A stretch of DNA of 64,000 nt from an uncultured Faecalibacterium sp. (GTDB taxonomy: Bacteria > Bacillota > Clostridia > Oscillospirales > Ruminococcaceae): NCBI GenBank assembly GCA_900539945.1, contig UQDV01000008.1:17712-81711 (forward strand), read 5' to 3'. This document shows positions 52,671-62,747 of the stretch, piece by piece (within the stretch, counting starts at the first letter, position 1; each line of letters starts with the position of its first letter). A program made the translations under genes and the position numbers. The notes beneath the pieces are model-generated. The model was not told where the DNA came from. It made no database searches and saw nothing but the letters and a program-made list of their open reading frames with translations.

Positions 52671-52699
52671 TTGCCAAAGGCAGGCACTTCCGTTATACT
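52671..52699 (+). promoter_or_regulatory. Promoter of xpt
   Basis: TTGCCA (52671-52676), 17-base spacer, TATACT (52694-52699). The short leader contains a small hairpin GGGCACAGC/TTTGTGCCC but not the conserved core of a purine riboswitch. The 310 bases between the patatin and xpt starts show nothing else. Confidence 0.65.
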
Positions 52700-52774
52700 A
52701 GGTAAAATACATACAGGTTGCGGGCACAGCTTTGTGCCCCGGAATGGAAAAAGGCTGGAGGACAAAGACTGCTT

Positions 52775-53368
52775 ATGAAGATGCTGGAAGATCGGATCCG
52801 CGCAGACGGCATTGTGCGCGAAGGAAATGTGCTCAAGGTGGACAGCTTCATCAACCACCAGATGGATATCCCGCTGTTCCGCGAGATGGCCCGGGAGTGG
52901 AAGCGCCTGTTTGCGGGCAAGCCCATCAACAAGGTGCTCACCATCGAGGCCAGCGGCATCGGCATTGCCGCCATTGTGGCCAGTGAGTTCAACGTGCCGG
53001 TGGTGTTTGCCAAAAAGTCCATGAGCATCAATCTGGACTACAACAACTACGAGACCAAGATCCAGTCCTTCACCCACAAAAAGATCTACAACGTCATCGT
53101 GTCCAAAAAGTTCCTCACCGCAGAGGATCATGTGCTGATCATCGACGATTTCCTGGCCAACGGCTGTGCCCTGATGGGCCTGCTGGAGCTGGCACAGGAG
53201 GCCGGTGCCACCGTGGAAGGCATCGGCATCGCCGTGGAAAAAGGCTTCCAGCAGGGCGGTGAGCTCATCCGCAGCAAGGGCATCCAGCTGGAGAGCCTTG
53301 CCATCGTGGAATCCATGAACAGCGAGACCGGCGAGATCGTGTTCCGCGAGCAGCCCCATCAGAACTGA
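52775..53368 (+). CDS. xpt: Xanthine phosphoribosyltransferase
   Basis: A 197-residue purine salvage enzyme that joins xanthine to PRPP to give XMP. The PRPP-binding motif [11 protein letters not shown] is at about 120-130; [22 protein letters not shown] and PVVFAKK match Xpt of Bacillus subtilis throughout. Start at 52775 (MKMLEDRIR): GGAGGA lies 12 bases before it, rather far, and ATG 52781 is an alternative. It is a stand-alone gene here, without the pbuX permease that often follows. Confidence 0.93.
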   Translation: MKMLEDRIRADGIVREGNVLKVDSFINHQMDIPLFREMAREWKRLFAGKPINKVLTIEASGIGIAAIVASEFNVPVVFAKKSMSINLDYNNYETKIQSFTHKKIYNVIVSKKFLTAEDHVLIIDDFLANGCALMGLLELAQEAGATVEGIGIAVEKGFQQGGELIRSKGIQLESLAIVESMNSETGEIVFREQPHQN

Positions 53369-53398
53369 AACTCCTTCCGTCATCGCGGAAGCGATGCC

Positions 53399-53428
53399 AC
53401 CTCCCTCAATGAGGGAGGTTTTTTTGCT
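53399..53428 (+). terminator. xpt terminator
   Basis: ACCTCCCTC pairs with GAGGGAGGT around AAT and is followed by TTTTTTT. Confidence 0.85.
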
Positions 53429-53431
53429 GTT

Positions 53432-53577
53432 TTAGGTGGCTCGCCCTCTCAGGCGCTATCGCGCCAGCTCCCCCAGAGGGGGAGCCAAGAGCCTGACCGT
53501 AACGCTTCTTGCCTCTCCCTTTGGGAGAGGTGACATTGCGTGAGCAATGGCGGAGAGGGCGAGGCAGTGAACCCTTT
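53432..53577. repeat. Palindromic dispersed repeat (MITE-like)
   Basis: A GC-rich block made of nested inverted repeats (GGTGGCTCGCCCTCTC near 53437 against GGAGAGGGCGAGGC near 53551; CTCCCCCAGAGGGGGAG; CTCTCCCTTTGGGAGAG). Blocks of this look are frequent in genomes of gut Oscillospiraceae; that statement is from memory. No ORF of its own; it overlaps the end of the PBP gene region at 53578. Confidence 0.65.
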
Positions 53578-55449
53578 TTATGTCCCATCCGAACTGTCCC
53601 CGTCTGCCGGCAGGGCAGTGGTCTGCTCGGCGGGGACGTCTGCGGCGGCGCGGGGCACGCCTTTGTACACCAGCGTTTGTTCCAACACCTCGGCACACAC
53701 CGGGGCCGAAAGGCTGCCGCCGGCGGTGGTCCAGCTGTGGGGTTCATCCAGGCAGACCAGACACAGAAACTGCGGGTCGTCGATGGGCGCCACGGCCACA
53801 AAGCTGGCAATGCGGGCTTTTTCGTCGGCGCTGTCCAGCTTCTGGCTGGTGCCGCTCTTGCCGCCCACCCGGTAGCCGGAGATCTGCGCGTTGCGTCCGC
53901 CGCCGTACAGAACAACGGCTTCCATCATCTCCCGCATGACGGCGGAAGTCTCCGGCTGGATCACCTGCTGTTTGCACACGGGGTCCCGGTGTTCCAGCAC
54001 CGTGCCGTCCGGGGCCAGAATGTCCGATACAAGGTAGGGCTGCATCCGTTTTCCGCCGTTGACCACTGCGCACACGGCGGCGGCCATTTCCAGATAGGAG
54101 ATCTTGCTGCTTTGCCCGAAGGCGCAGGAGGCCAGCTCCACCGGCCCCATACGGTCGGCGGTGTAGTACAGGCTCTTTTTCGGTTCGGCGGGCAGGTCGA
54201 TGCCGGTGGGCTCCCGCAGGCCGAAGGCGGCAAAGTAATCGCAGAAGGCCTCCTTGCCAAGCCGCGCTCCGATCTGGATAAAGCTCTGGTTGCAGGAATT
54301 TTCCAGCGCCTGCGTCACGGTCTGGGTCCCGTGGCGCTTGTGATTGGCGCAGTGGAACCGGGTGCCCGCCACCGAGATGGACTCCCCGCAATAAAAGCTG
54401 GAGTTCCGGGTGATGGCTCCGGCGTCCAGCGCGGCCGCGCAGGTGATGAGCTTGAACACGCTGCCCGGTTCGTACAGGTCGCTCACGGCCTTGTTGCGCC
54501 ACTGGGTCTGCTGGGCCAGCTGCAGGGCGGCCGCCCGCTGCTCCCCAGAGAGGGCATCTACGGCGGCGCGGGCAGCTTCGTCGTAGAGGATGCGCGGCTG
54601 GTTGGGGTCGTAGGCCGGGGTGGTGGACATGGCCAGCACGGCCCCGGTGTTCACGTCCAGCACGATGCCCACGGCACGGGCGGCCACATGGTGTTCCTGT
54701 ACGGCGTAATTCAACGCATTTTCGAGATAATGTTGAATGTTGGCGTCAATGGTCAGCCGCAGGCTGCTGCCCTCCACCGGGAACTGCTCGGTCTCGTAGC
54801 TCTGCTCCAGCGTATAGCCCCAGGCGTTCACGGCGGTGAGCACCACGCCGTTCTGCCCGGTGAGCTGCTCGTTGTATTCCAGCTCCAGCCCGCTCACTCC
54901 GGCGTTGTCCACATTGGTAAAGCCCAGCACCGACGCCAGAAACTCCCCCTGCGGGTACCAGCGCTTGCTGTCCTGATTGATACGGATGCCGGTGATGCCG
55001 TTTTCCTCGCAGAAATCCCGCACGGCATCCGCCATGGAACGCTCCACCCGGTAGCGCAGCAGACAGTCGTTGGAGGCGCGGTCCCGGAACTTTTCCAGCA
55101 GGGCGGCTTCGTCCAGCTCCAAAATCTGCGCAAGACCGTGGGCGGCCAGCTCCAGTTTGTCGGCGGGCATCTCCCGCGGGCTGGCCCGCAGGGTCCAGCA
55201 GCTGCTGTTGGCCGCCAGCAACACGCCGTCGGCACTGTAGATGCGGCCCCGGTCGGCGGGCACCACGGTGTCCCGCAGCTGCTGCCCCAGTGCCCGCCGG
55301 GTGTACCAGTCCCCGGCGGCCAGCTGCAGCCAGTAGAGCCGGGCGATAAGCCCTGCAAAGCAGATGCCGCACAAAAGCAGCGCCACCAGCCGGGCACGGG
55401 CGCGGAACGCCTGCTCCGGCAGGGTGCGCAGGGGTTCGGGCCGGGACAT
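53578..55449 (-). CDS. Penicillin-binding protein 2 / SpoVD-type transpeptidase
   Basis: A 623-residue class B PBP. One N-terminal membrane span (about 20-42), dimerisation domain (about 55-220), transpeptidase domain with Ser330 in EPGSVFKLIT (SxxK), SCNQ as the SxN motif, and KSGTSQ at 531-536 as the KTG-type motif. It cross-links peptidoglycan during division or elongation, normally as the partner of the FtsW/RodA-type protein encoded divergently. No PASTA domains follow the transpeptidase, so it resembles FtsI/PBP2 more than SpoVD. Ends with an acidic, Ala/Pro-rich tail. Confidence 0.93.
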   Translation of the reverse strand: MSRPEPLRTLPEQAFRARARLVALLLCGICFAGLIARLYWLQLAAGDWYTRRALGQQLRDTVVPADRGRIYSADGVLLAANSSCWTLRASPREMPADKLELAAHGLAQILELDEAALLEKFRDRASNDCLLRYRVERSMADAVRDFCEENGITGIRINQDSKRWYPQGEFLASVLGFTNVDNAGVSGLELEYNEQLTGQNGVVLTAVNAWGYTLEQSYETEQFPVEGSSLRLTIDANIQHYLENALNYAVQEHHVAARAVGIVLDVNTGAVLAMSTTPAYDPNQPRILYDEAARAAVDALSGEQRAAALQLAQQTQWRNKAVSDLYEPGSVFKLITCAAALDAGAITRNSSFYCGESISVAGTRFHCANHKRHGTQTVTQALENSCNQSFIQIGARLGKEAFCDYFAAFGLREPTGIDLPAEPKKSLYYTADRMGPVELASCAFGQSSKISYLEMAAAVCAVVNGGKRMQPYLVSDILAPDGTVLEHRDPVCKQQVIQPETSAVMREMMEAVVLYGGGRNAQISGYRVGGKSGTSQKLDSADEKARIASFVAVAPIDDPQFLCLVCLDEPHSWTTAGGSLSAPVCAEVLEQTLVYKGVPRAAADVPAEQTTALPADGDSSDGT

Positions 55450-55559
55450 GGCAGCACCTCCTTTTCCGGCTCAGTTTATGCGGGCAGGGCCTGCAGCTAT
55501 GACTAACAGCCCGGCGGCCTGCGTACAATAGACCAAAAGGACTGCCGGAGGTGATGAGG

Positions 55560-56702
55560 ATGCACAGGGCCGCTGTGCCTGCCCGGGCCCGGCGCGGACT
55601 GCTGCGTCCGCTGCCCGCCATGGACCTGCCCTTTCTGATCCTGGTGCTTACGCTGGTGGGCTTTGGGCTGGTAATGCTGTACAGTGCCAGCAGCGCGGTG
55701 GCGCTGTACCGGCGGGGCGATGCCTGGGCCTATGTGCGGCCGCAGCTGCTGTATGCGTCCATGGGCATCGGGGCCATGTGGGCGGCCAGCCGGGTGGATT
55801 ACCACATCTATCACAAACTGGCCTGGCCGCTGCTGGCCCTCTCGCTGGTGCTGCTGGTCGTGGTGCTGTTCATGCCGGAATACAACGGCTGCAAGCGCTG
55901 GCTGGTGCTGCCGGGGCTGGGCACTCTGCAGCCCAGCGAGATCGCCAAATTTGCGGTGGTGCTGGTGTTTGCCCACATCATCTCCCTCAACCACAGCCGG
56001 ATGGAGAGCTTTGCGGTGGGGGTGGTACCCTTTGCGCTGGTACTGGGCGCGGTGGCGGTGCTCATGCTGCTGGAGCCGCACCTGTCCGGCACGGTGCTGA
56101 TCCTGGGCATCGGGGCAGTGCTCATGTTCGTGGGCGGCACCGGGCTGCGGTGGTTCGTGCTGGCCGGTGTGGGCGGAGCGGGTGCCATCGGGGCGGCCAT
56201 CGTCATCATGCCGGATCTGGTGCCTTATGCGGCCAGCCGCCTGAGCTCCTGGCTAGACCCCTTTGCCGACCCGCTGGGCGACGGCCACCAGACCATCCAG
56301 AGCCTGTACGCCATCGGCTCCGGCGGGGCCGTGGGGCTGGGGCTGGGCAACAGCCGCCAGAAGCACCTGTTCGTGCCGGAACCCCAGAACGACTTCATCT
56401 TTTCCATCCTGTGCGAGGAGCTGGGGTTTGTGGGGGCCTGCGCGGTGATCTTGCTGTTCAGTCTGCTGCTGCTGCGGGGCGTCACGCTGGCGGCCCACGC
56501 GCCGGACCGCTTCGGGGCACTGCTGGTGGTGGGGTTCGTGGTGCAGGTGGCCTTGCAGGCGGTGCTGAACATCGCCGTGGTCACCAACACCATCCCGAAC
56601 ACCGGCATCAGCCTGCCCTTCTTTTCCTCCGGCGGCACCAGCCTGATGATGCTACTGGGCGAGATGGGCATCGTGCTGTCCGTCTCCCGCGGGGAAACGT
56701 AA
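55560..56702 (+). CDS. ftsW: FtsW/RodA/SpoVE-family peptidoglycan polymerase
   Basis: A 380-residue SEDS protein with ten hydrophobic segments. Conserved stretches: VMLYSASS near span 1, GCKRWLVLPGLGTLQPSEIAKFA, EPHLSGTVL, PEPQNDFIFSILCEELGFVG (with the essential Asp), NTGISLPFFSSGGTSL. It polymerises lipid II into glycan strands with a class B PBP, and the PBP is the divergent neighbour. Start at ATG 55560 gives 7 bases to GGAGGT; GTG 55551 and ATG 55554 overlap that site. The neighbourhood (murA, ftsZ) favours FtsW over RodA. Confidence 0.9.
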   Translation: MHRAAVPARARRGLLRPLPAMDLPFLILVLTLVGFGLVMLYSASSAVALYRRGDAWAYVRPQLLYASMGIGAMWAASRVDYHIYHKLAWPLLALSLVLLVVVLFMPEYNGCKRWLVLPGLGTLQPSEIAKFAVVLVFAHIISLNHSRMESFAVGVVPFALVLGAVAVLMLLEPHLSGTVLILGIGAVLMFVGGTGLRWFVLAGVGGAGAIGAAIVIMPDLVPYAASRLSSWLDPFADPLGDGHQTIQSLYAIGSGGAVGLGLGNSRQKHLFVPEPQNDFIFSILCEELGFVGACAVILLFSLLLLRGVTLAAHAPDRFGALLVVGFVVQVALQAVLNIAVVTNTIPNTGISLPFFSSGGTSLMMLLGEMGIVLSVSRGET

Positions 56703-56868
56703 AGGCGGCCATTTCTGCCGCAAAATGGGATGTTTGCCCCGCAAAAGACGCAAAAAACAGACAAACGACCGGACAAATGCGTTTTGCGGTGTCCGGGTAC
56801 AAAACAGGGAACCGACGGCCCTCGTTCTGCATACCATGGGGTATCTTTGGCAGAACGGGGGTCTTTGC

Positions 56869-58167
56869 ATGGCAGGGGATTACATCATCACGGGCGGGCG
56901 GCCGCTGAATGGAACGGTACGGGTCCCGGCGGCCAAGAACAGTGTGCTGCCGCTGCTGGCAGCGTCCCTGCTGTGCAGCGGGCCAGTGCGGCTGTGCGGG
57001 GTGCCGGAGCTGGCCGATGTGGCCGAGAGCCTTGCCCTGCTGCGCAGTGCAGGCTGCACAGCGGAGCGGCAGGGGGCGGATGTACGGGTGGACGGGGTGC
57101 CCGGCAGCGGGACGCTGGCGGCAGGCCCGGCGGGCCGGATGCGGGCATCCATCCTGTTCTGCGCCCCGCTGCTGGCCCGGCTGGGCCGGGCACAGACCGT
57201 GCTGCCCGGGGGCTGCCGCATCGGAGCGCGGCCCATTGATCTGCATCTGGCGGGCCTTGTGCAGATGGGAGCCTGCCCGCAGCTGGAAGGCGAACGCCTG
57301 CTGCTCACGGCTCCGGCGGGGCTGCACGGAGCGGACATCACCCTGCGGGTCCCCAGCGTGGGGGCCACCGAGACCCTGCTGCTGGCGGCGGCGCTGGCAC
57401 AGGGGGAGACGACCCTGCGGGGTGCGGCCCGGGAGCCGGAGATCGAAGATCTGGCGGCATTCCTGAACCGGTGCGGCGGCCGGGTGCAGGGCGCGGGCAC
57501 CGGCACGGTGCGGGTGCAGGGGGTGCGGCGGCTGCACGGATGCAGCTTTGCGCCCCTGCCGGACCGGATCACGGCAGCCACCTTTGCCTGTGCCTGCGCA
57601 GCGGCTGGGGGACGGGTGGAGCTGGCAGGCTGCGCGCCCCGGCTGTATGCGCCGGTGCTGGAAATTCTGGAACAAATGGGGTGCGGCATTGTGCGCCGGA
57701 GCGATGCTGCCGTTATTACCCGGTTCGGGCGGCTGTACGGGCCGGGGCGGGTGTTCACCGGGGCATATCCGGCGCTGGCCACCGACGCGGCCCCGCTGCT
57801 GGCGGCGGTGCTGCTCTGCGCGGAGGGACCCGGCAGCATCGAGGATGTGATCTTTGAGCGGCGGTTCGGCTGCGCGGCAGGCTTTGCGGCGCTGGGCGGC
57901 CGGGTGCGGGTGGAGGGCCGCACCCTGTACGCGGAACCCGGCGGCACCCTGCAGGGAACAGTGCTGGAAGCGCCCGACCTGCGGGGCGGGGCAGCGCTGG
58001 TGATCGCGGCGCTGGCGGCACAGGGCAGCAGCCGCATCACCCATACGGAGTTCATTGACCGCGGCTATGCCGATTTTGCACAGAAACTGACGGCTCTGGG
58101 TGGGCAAATTGCACGAGAAACCCCGCACGGGGCAGACTGCCCGAAAAAAAGAACTTCAAAAACGTAA
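56869..58167 (+). CDS. murA: UDP-N-acetylglucosamine 1-carboxyvinyltransferase
   Basis: A 432-residue EPSP-synthase-fold enzyme, the first committed step of peptidoglycan synthesis (PEP + UDP-GlcNAc). The catalytic Cys116 is present in LPGGCRIGARPIDLH (the fosfomycin target). N-terminal LNGTVRVPAAKNSVLPLLAASLL and C-terminal DLRGGAALVIAALAAQG are typical. Asp in ATDAAPLLAAVLL is the catalytic base. Start at 56869 (MAGDYIITGG) since homologs begin there; the ribosome site is weak and the open frame runs 48 codons further upstream without ribosome site. Confidence 0.95.
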   Translation: MAGDYIITGGRPLNGTVRVPAAKNSVLPLLAASLLCSGPVRLCGVPELADVAESLALLRSAGCTAERQGADVRVDGVPGSGTLAAGPAGRMRASILFCAPLLARLGRAQTVLPGGCRIGARPIDLHLAGLVQMGACPQLEGERLLLTAPAGLHGADITLRVPSVGATETLLLAAALAQGETTLRGAAREPEIEDLAAFLNRCGGRVQGAGTGTVRVQGVRRLHGCSFAPLPDRITAATFACACAAAGGRVELAGCAPRLYAPVLEILEQMGCGIVRRSDAAVITRFGRLYGPGRVFTGAYPALATDAAPLLAAVLLCAEGPGSIEDVIFERRFGCAAGFAALGGRVRVEGRTLYAEPGGTLQGTVLEAPDLRGGAALVIAALAAQGSSRITHTEFIDRGYADFAQKLTALGGQIARETPHGADCPKKRTSKT

Positions 58168-58169
58168 AT

Positions 58170-58206
58170 TTGACTTGCATTCACGGCAAAAAGATGATAC
58201 GATACA
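58170..58206 (+). promoter_or_regulatory. Possible ftsZ promoter
   Basis: TTGACT at 58170-58175; GATACG or TGATAC about 19-22 bases on serve as a poor -10. It lies between murA and ftsZ, which are 114 bases apart. Confidence 0.35.
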
Positions 58207-58281
58207 GTTATATAAGTGTAGGTTGATATTTCTGTGCGTTCTGCACAGTTCTACGATAAAATCCGGATGGAGGACAAAGTT

Positions 58282-59460
<1,179 letters not shown>

Positions 59461-59545
59461 GGCTGGCAAATAATAAAAACGCATCGTGGCACAGCGCCCG
59501 TGAGGAGGGCGGGTCTCTTGCGCGCAAGCGGAGGGAGGCAATGCA

Positions 59546-60178
59546 ATGCTGAAACAGGACGTTCCGCTGCGGACCGGATGGTTCGGGTACCGGAAACTGG
59601 ATGTTGAAAATTGTATTGCGCACATCCGCGCAGCGTATGCGGCAGAACTCCGCCTTGCCCGGCAGACGCAGCAGGGAATGGAGGAGACCATGGCGCAACT
59701 CAGGCAGGAGAACAAAGCTCTGCGGCAGCGCTTTGCCCAGCAGGCGGCGGCGCAGGCCGCAGCATCGGTGCGGGCAGAGGGCAGCGACAAACTGCAGCAG
59801 CTGACCCGCAAGCTGGAAGCGGCCCACGCCGAGATCCGCCGCTACCAGACCCGGCTGTTTGCCTGCGAGCGCCAGATGATCGCTCTGCGGCGGGAAAATG
59901 CCGACCTCGAAGCGGCCTGTGAGCAGGCCCGGGAGGAGCTGCAGATGGCCGTGGCCCGTGCCGAAAAGGCAGAGCAGCAGGCTGCCCGGACGCCTGCCTG
60001 TCCGGAAGTGCCGGTGCAGGCCCCGACGCCGAAACCGCCCGAAGAAGCTGTGGCCTGCTGTGCAAGACCGGCCGCACAGCCTGCGGCGCAGCCGGAACCC
60101 GTGTGGCAGCCGGAAACGGAGCTGGAGAAGCTTTCGGTGGAGCTGCTGCGCCGGTTTGATGAAATGATGCAAGAATGA
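59546..60178 (+). CDS. DivIVA-like coiled-coil protein
   Basis: A 210-residue cytoplasmic protein. N-terminus GWFGYRKLDVENCIAHI resembles the DivIVA/GpsB membrane-binding start (GYxxxxVDxFL), then a long coiled coil rich in Ala, Gln, Arg and Glu at about 35-150, a Pro/Ala-rich linker, and a conserved-looking C-terminal helix LEKLSVELLRRFDEMM. It lies 85 bases after ftsZ and probably takes part in septum placement or wall synthesis. Similarity to DivIVA is limited to the N-terminal motif, so the assignment is moderate. Confidence 0.7.
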   Translation: MLKQDVPLRTGWFGYRKLDVENCIAHIRAAYAAELRLARQTQQGMEETMAQLRQENKALRQRFAQQAAAQAAASVRAEGSDKLQQLTRKLEAAHAEIRRYQTRLFACERQMIALRRENADLEAACEQAREELQMAVARAEKAEQQAARTPACPEVPVQAPTPKPPEEAVACCARPAAQPAAQPEPVWQPETELEKLSVELLRRFDEMMQE

Positions 60179-60183
60179 TTCGA

Positions 60184-60226
60184 CAAGCTGCTGCGCCGGC
60201 ATGGGCTGGTGCAGCAGCTTTTTGTG
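60184..60226 (+). terminator. Terminator after the DivIVA-like gene
   Basis: AAGCTGCTGC pairs with GCAGCAGCTT and is followed by TTTTG. Confidence 0.75.
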
Positions 60227-60293
60227 TGAACAGGGGATTTTTGCTGCGGCAAGGCAGCACATTGCCAGATGGGGATGGCGAGGAGCAAGGCAC

Positions 60294-62666
60294 ATGAATG
60301 TGAAACAGAAGATCCTGATCGCAGACGATTCTGAGATCAACCGCGCGCTGCTGATGGAGATCCTGGGCGACGGGTATGAGTATCTGGAAGCGGAAAACGG
60401 TGTCCGGGCGGTGGAGCTTTTGCGCGAGCACACGGACATCGCACTGGTGCTGCTGGACATCATGATGCCGCAGATGGACGGCTTTGACGTGCTGAAGGTC
60501 ATGCGCTGCTATTCCTGGCTGGACGAGATCCCGGTGATCATGATCTCGGCGGCAAAGGACACGGCCAACATCGAGCGTGCCTACGACCTGGGTGTGGCCG
60601 ACTACATGCGCCGCCCCTTTGAGCGGGTCATGGTGCTGCGCCAGGTGCAGAACGTGCTCATGCTGTATGCCAAGCAGAAGCGCCTGACCCGGCTGGTGAC
60701 CGATCAGGTGTACGAAAAAGAGCACAACAGCGTGCTGATGATCAGCATCCTGAGCCATGTGGTGGAGTTCCGCAACAGCGAGAGCGGCCTGCATGTGCTG
60801 CACATCCGCACCCTGACTGACCTATTGCTGCACCAGCTGGTGAACAAGACCGACCGCTACCAGCTGGACGAGAGCGACATTTCGCTCATCAGCACGGCAT
60901 CGGCCCTGCACGACCTGGGCAAGATCGTGATCCCCACCGAGATCCTCAACAAGCCCGGCCGCCTGACCGCCGAAGAATACGCGGTGATCAAGACCCACAC
61001 GGTGAAGGGTGCCCGCATCCTGCGGGACCTGAGCAACACCATCGGCGAGGAAAACGAGCCCCTGCTGCAGGTGGCCTATGCCATCTGCCGCTGGCACCAT
61101 GAGCGCTGGGACGGCGGCGGCTACCCGGACAAGCTGAAGGGCGATGCGATCCCCATCGCAGCACAGGTGGTGGCACTGGCAGATGTGTACGACGCCCTGA
61201 CCAGCGACCGCTGCTATAAACCGGCCTACGACCACGACACGGCCCTGCGCATGATCCTGAACGGCGAGTGCGGGGCCTTCAACCCGCTGCTGCTGGAATG
61301 CCTGAATGAGTCGTCGGAGCTGCTGCGGCAGGAGCTGCAGCGCAACGAGTGGGACCGCAGCTTCCACCAGGACACCCACCGCTTGTCGGAGGAGATCCTG
61401 CACCGGGAAGCCCTCCCGCGGGAGGACCGCAGCCAGCGGCTGCTCAACCTGGAACGCGAGCGCACCCAGTTCTATGCGGACCAGTGCGGCGGCATCCAGT
61501 TCGACTACGACCTGCTCAGCGGCCGGGTGACGGTGACCAACCACTACGCCAGCGCCGCCGAGCGCACCCAGGTGCTGGACTTTGACCATGGCGAAGGGCT
61601 GAACTTCCTCTCCCTGAAGGACCGCCGCCGCCTGTTGGAAGCGCTGGAAAAGGCAACTCCGGAGATCCCGCAGGCCAGCTTCCCCGTGGAGGTGCAGACC
61701 GGCGGCAGATACCAGCCGCACCGGCTGGTGCTGCGCACCCAGTGGAGCCGCGGCGGGCAGCGCCGCTGTGTGAGCGTGGCGGGCCAGCTGCTGCCGGAGC
61801 AGACCGAGGATGCAAAGGCGCAGCCGGATGTGCTGCTGCACAGCTCCGGAGGCTCGATGGCGGCTGTCCTGCAGCAGCTGCAGGGCGTGTTTGACCTGGT
61901 GCGTCTGGTGGACCCGGAGCGGGCCAAGGTGCTCACCCTGCACCCGGACGGCACGCTGGAAGAGCAGGCCGGTCACTGCCATGTGGTGTGGAACAAGGCC
62001 GGCCGGTGCGAGAACTGCATCTCGGCCAAGGTGTTCACCAGCAAAAAGACCCTGAACAAGATCGAATTCAATGGCGAGGACGCCTATTTTGTGCTGTCGC
62101 GCTATGTGGAGAACAACGGCCGCGGCTGCGTGCTGGAAATGGTTTCCAAGCTGTCCAACGGACGCTGGCTGGACATGGGCGGCCGCCGCATGCTGCTGGA
62201 CCGCAGCGAGGACTTTGACAACAGTGCCTTCATGGATCCGCTCACCGGGGCCTACTCCCGCCGGTACTTTGAAAAGTTCCTGGCCGACAGTGAGCAGATC
62301 AACGGTGTGGTGGTCATTGACGTGGACCGCTTCAAGGCCGTGAACGACAGCTACGGCCATCTGGTGGGCGACAAGGCGCTGGAAAGCATCTCTGCGGCGG
62401 TGCAGGCCTGCCTGCGGGAGAGCGACATTCTGGTGCGCTACGGCGGCGACGAATTCCTGCTGCTGATGCCGCAGCTGCGGCCGGAAGGGCTGCCGCTGGT
62501 GATGGACCGCATCCAGGAAGCGGTGCGGCAGGCCCGGGTGGAGAGCCACCCGGAGATCCGCCTGTCCATCAGCGTGGGCGGTGTGTGCGGCGTGCACCCG
62601 CTGCGGGAGGCCATCCGGCAGGCAGATGACCGGATGTACCAGAACAAGGCCCGCAACAAGGAATAA
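60294..62666 (+). CDS. REC/HD-GYP/GGDEF cyclic-di-GMP signalling protein
   Basis: A 790-residue multidomain protein. Receiver 1-122 (ILIADDSEINRALL; phosphoacceptor in LVLLDIMMP). HD-GYP about 150-340: His206-Asp207 in LHDLGKIVIP, then HHERWDGGGYP with GGYP around 275-278, so phosphodiesterase-type residues are intact. Two PAS-like stretches about 385-590; the second contains AGRCENCISAKVF with two cysteines. GGDEF about 620-790: GGDEF at 717-721 and an RESD inhibitory site exactly five residues before it. It could thus both make and break cyclic di-GMP under control of phosphorylation. Start at 60294 behind GAGGAG. It follows the division cluster as a separate unit. Confidence 0.9.
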   Translation: MNVKQKILIADDSEINRALLMEILGDGYEYLEAENGVRAVELLREHTDIALVLLDIMMPQMDGFDVLKVMRCYSWLDEIPVIMISAAKDTANIERAYDLGVADYMRRPFERVMVLRQVQNVLMLYAKQKRLTRLVTDQVYEKEHNSVLMISILSHVVEFRNSESGLHVLHIRTLTDLLLHQLVNKTDRYQLDESDISLISTASALHDLGKIVIPTEILNKPGRLTAEEYAVIKTHTVKGARILRDLSNTIGEENEPLLQVAYAICRWHHERWDGGGYPDKLKGDAIPIAAQVVALADVYDALTSDRCYKPAYDHDTALRMILNGECGAFNPLLLECLNESSELLRQELQRNEWDRSFHQDTHRLSEEILHREALPREDRSQRLLNLERERTQFYADQCGGIQFDYDLLSGRVTVTNHYASAAERTQVLDFDHGEGLNFLSLKDRRRLLEALEKATPEIPQASFPVEVQTGGRYQPHRLVLRTQWSRGGQRRCVSVAGQLLPEQTEDAKAQPDVLLHSSGGSMAAVLQQLQGVFDLVRLVDPERAKVLTLHPDGTLEEQAGHCHVVWNKAGRCENCISAKVFTSKKTLNKIEFNGEDAYFVLSRYVENNGRGCVLEMVSKLSNGRWLDMGGRRMLLDRSEDFDNSAFMDPLTGAYSRRYFEKFLADSEQINGVVVIDVDRFKAVNDSYGHLVGDKALESISAAVQACLRESDILVRYGGDEFLLLMPQLRPEGLPLVMDRIQEAVRQARVESHPEIRLSISVGGVCGVHPLREAIRQADDRMYQNKARNKE

Positions 62667-62670
62667 AAAA

Positions 62671-62729
62671 CAGGACCCGGACACGGGGCAGGCACAAAAA
62701 GGTGCTGCCGGTATCCGGGTCTTTTTTGG
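62671..62729 (+). terminator. Terminator of the signalling gene
   Basis: AGGACCCGGA and TCCGGGTCTT at the base, CGGGGCAGGCAC/GGTGCTGCCGG above, followed by TTTTTTGG. Confidence 0.85.
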
Positions 62730-62747
62730 TATCGGGATAAAATATGC

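Noticed and set aside
52465..52774. Purine riboswitch before xpt
   Set aside because: The conserved junction and loop sequences of the purine aptamer are not present; only a small hairpin is seen.
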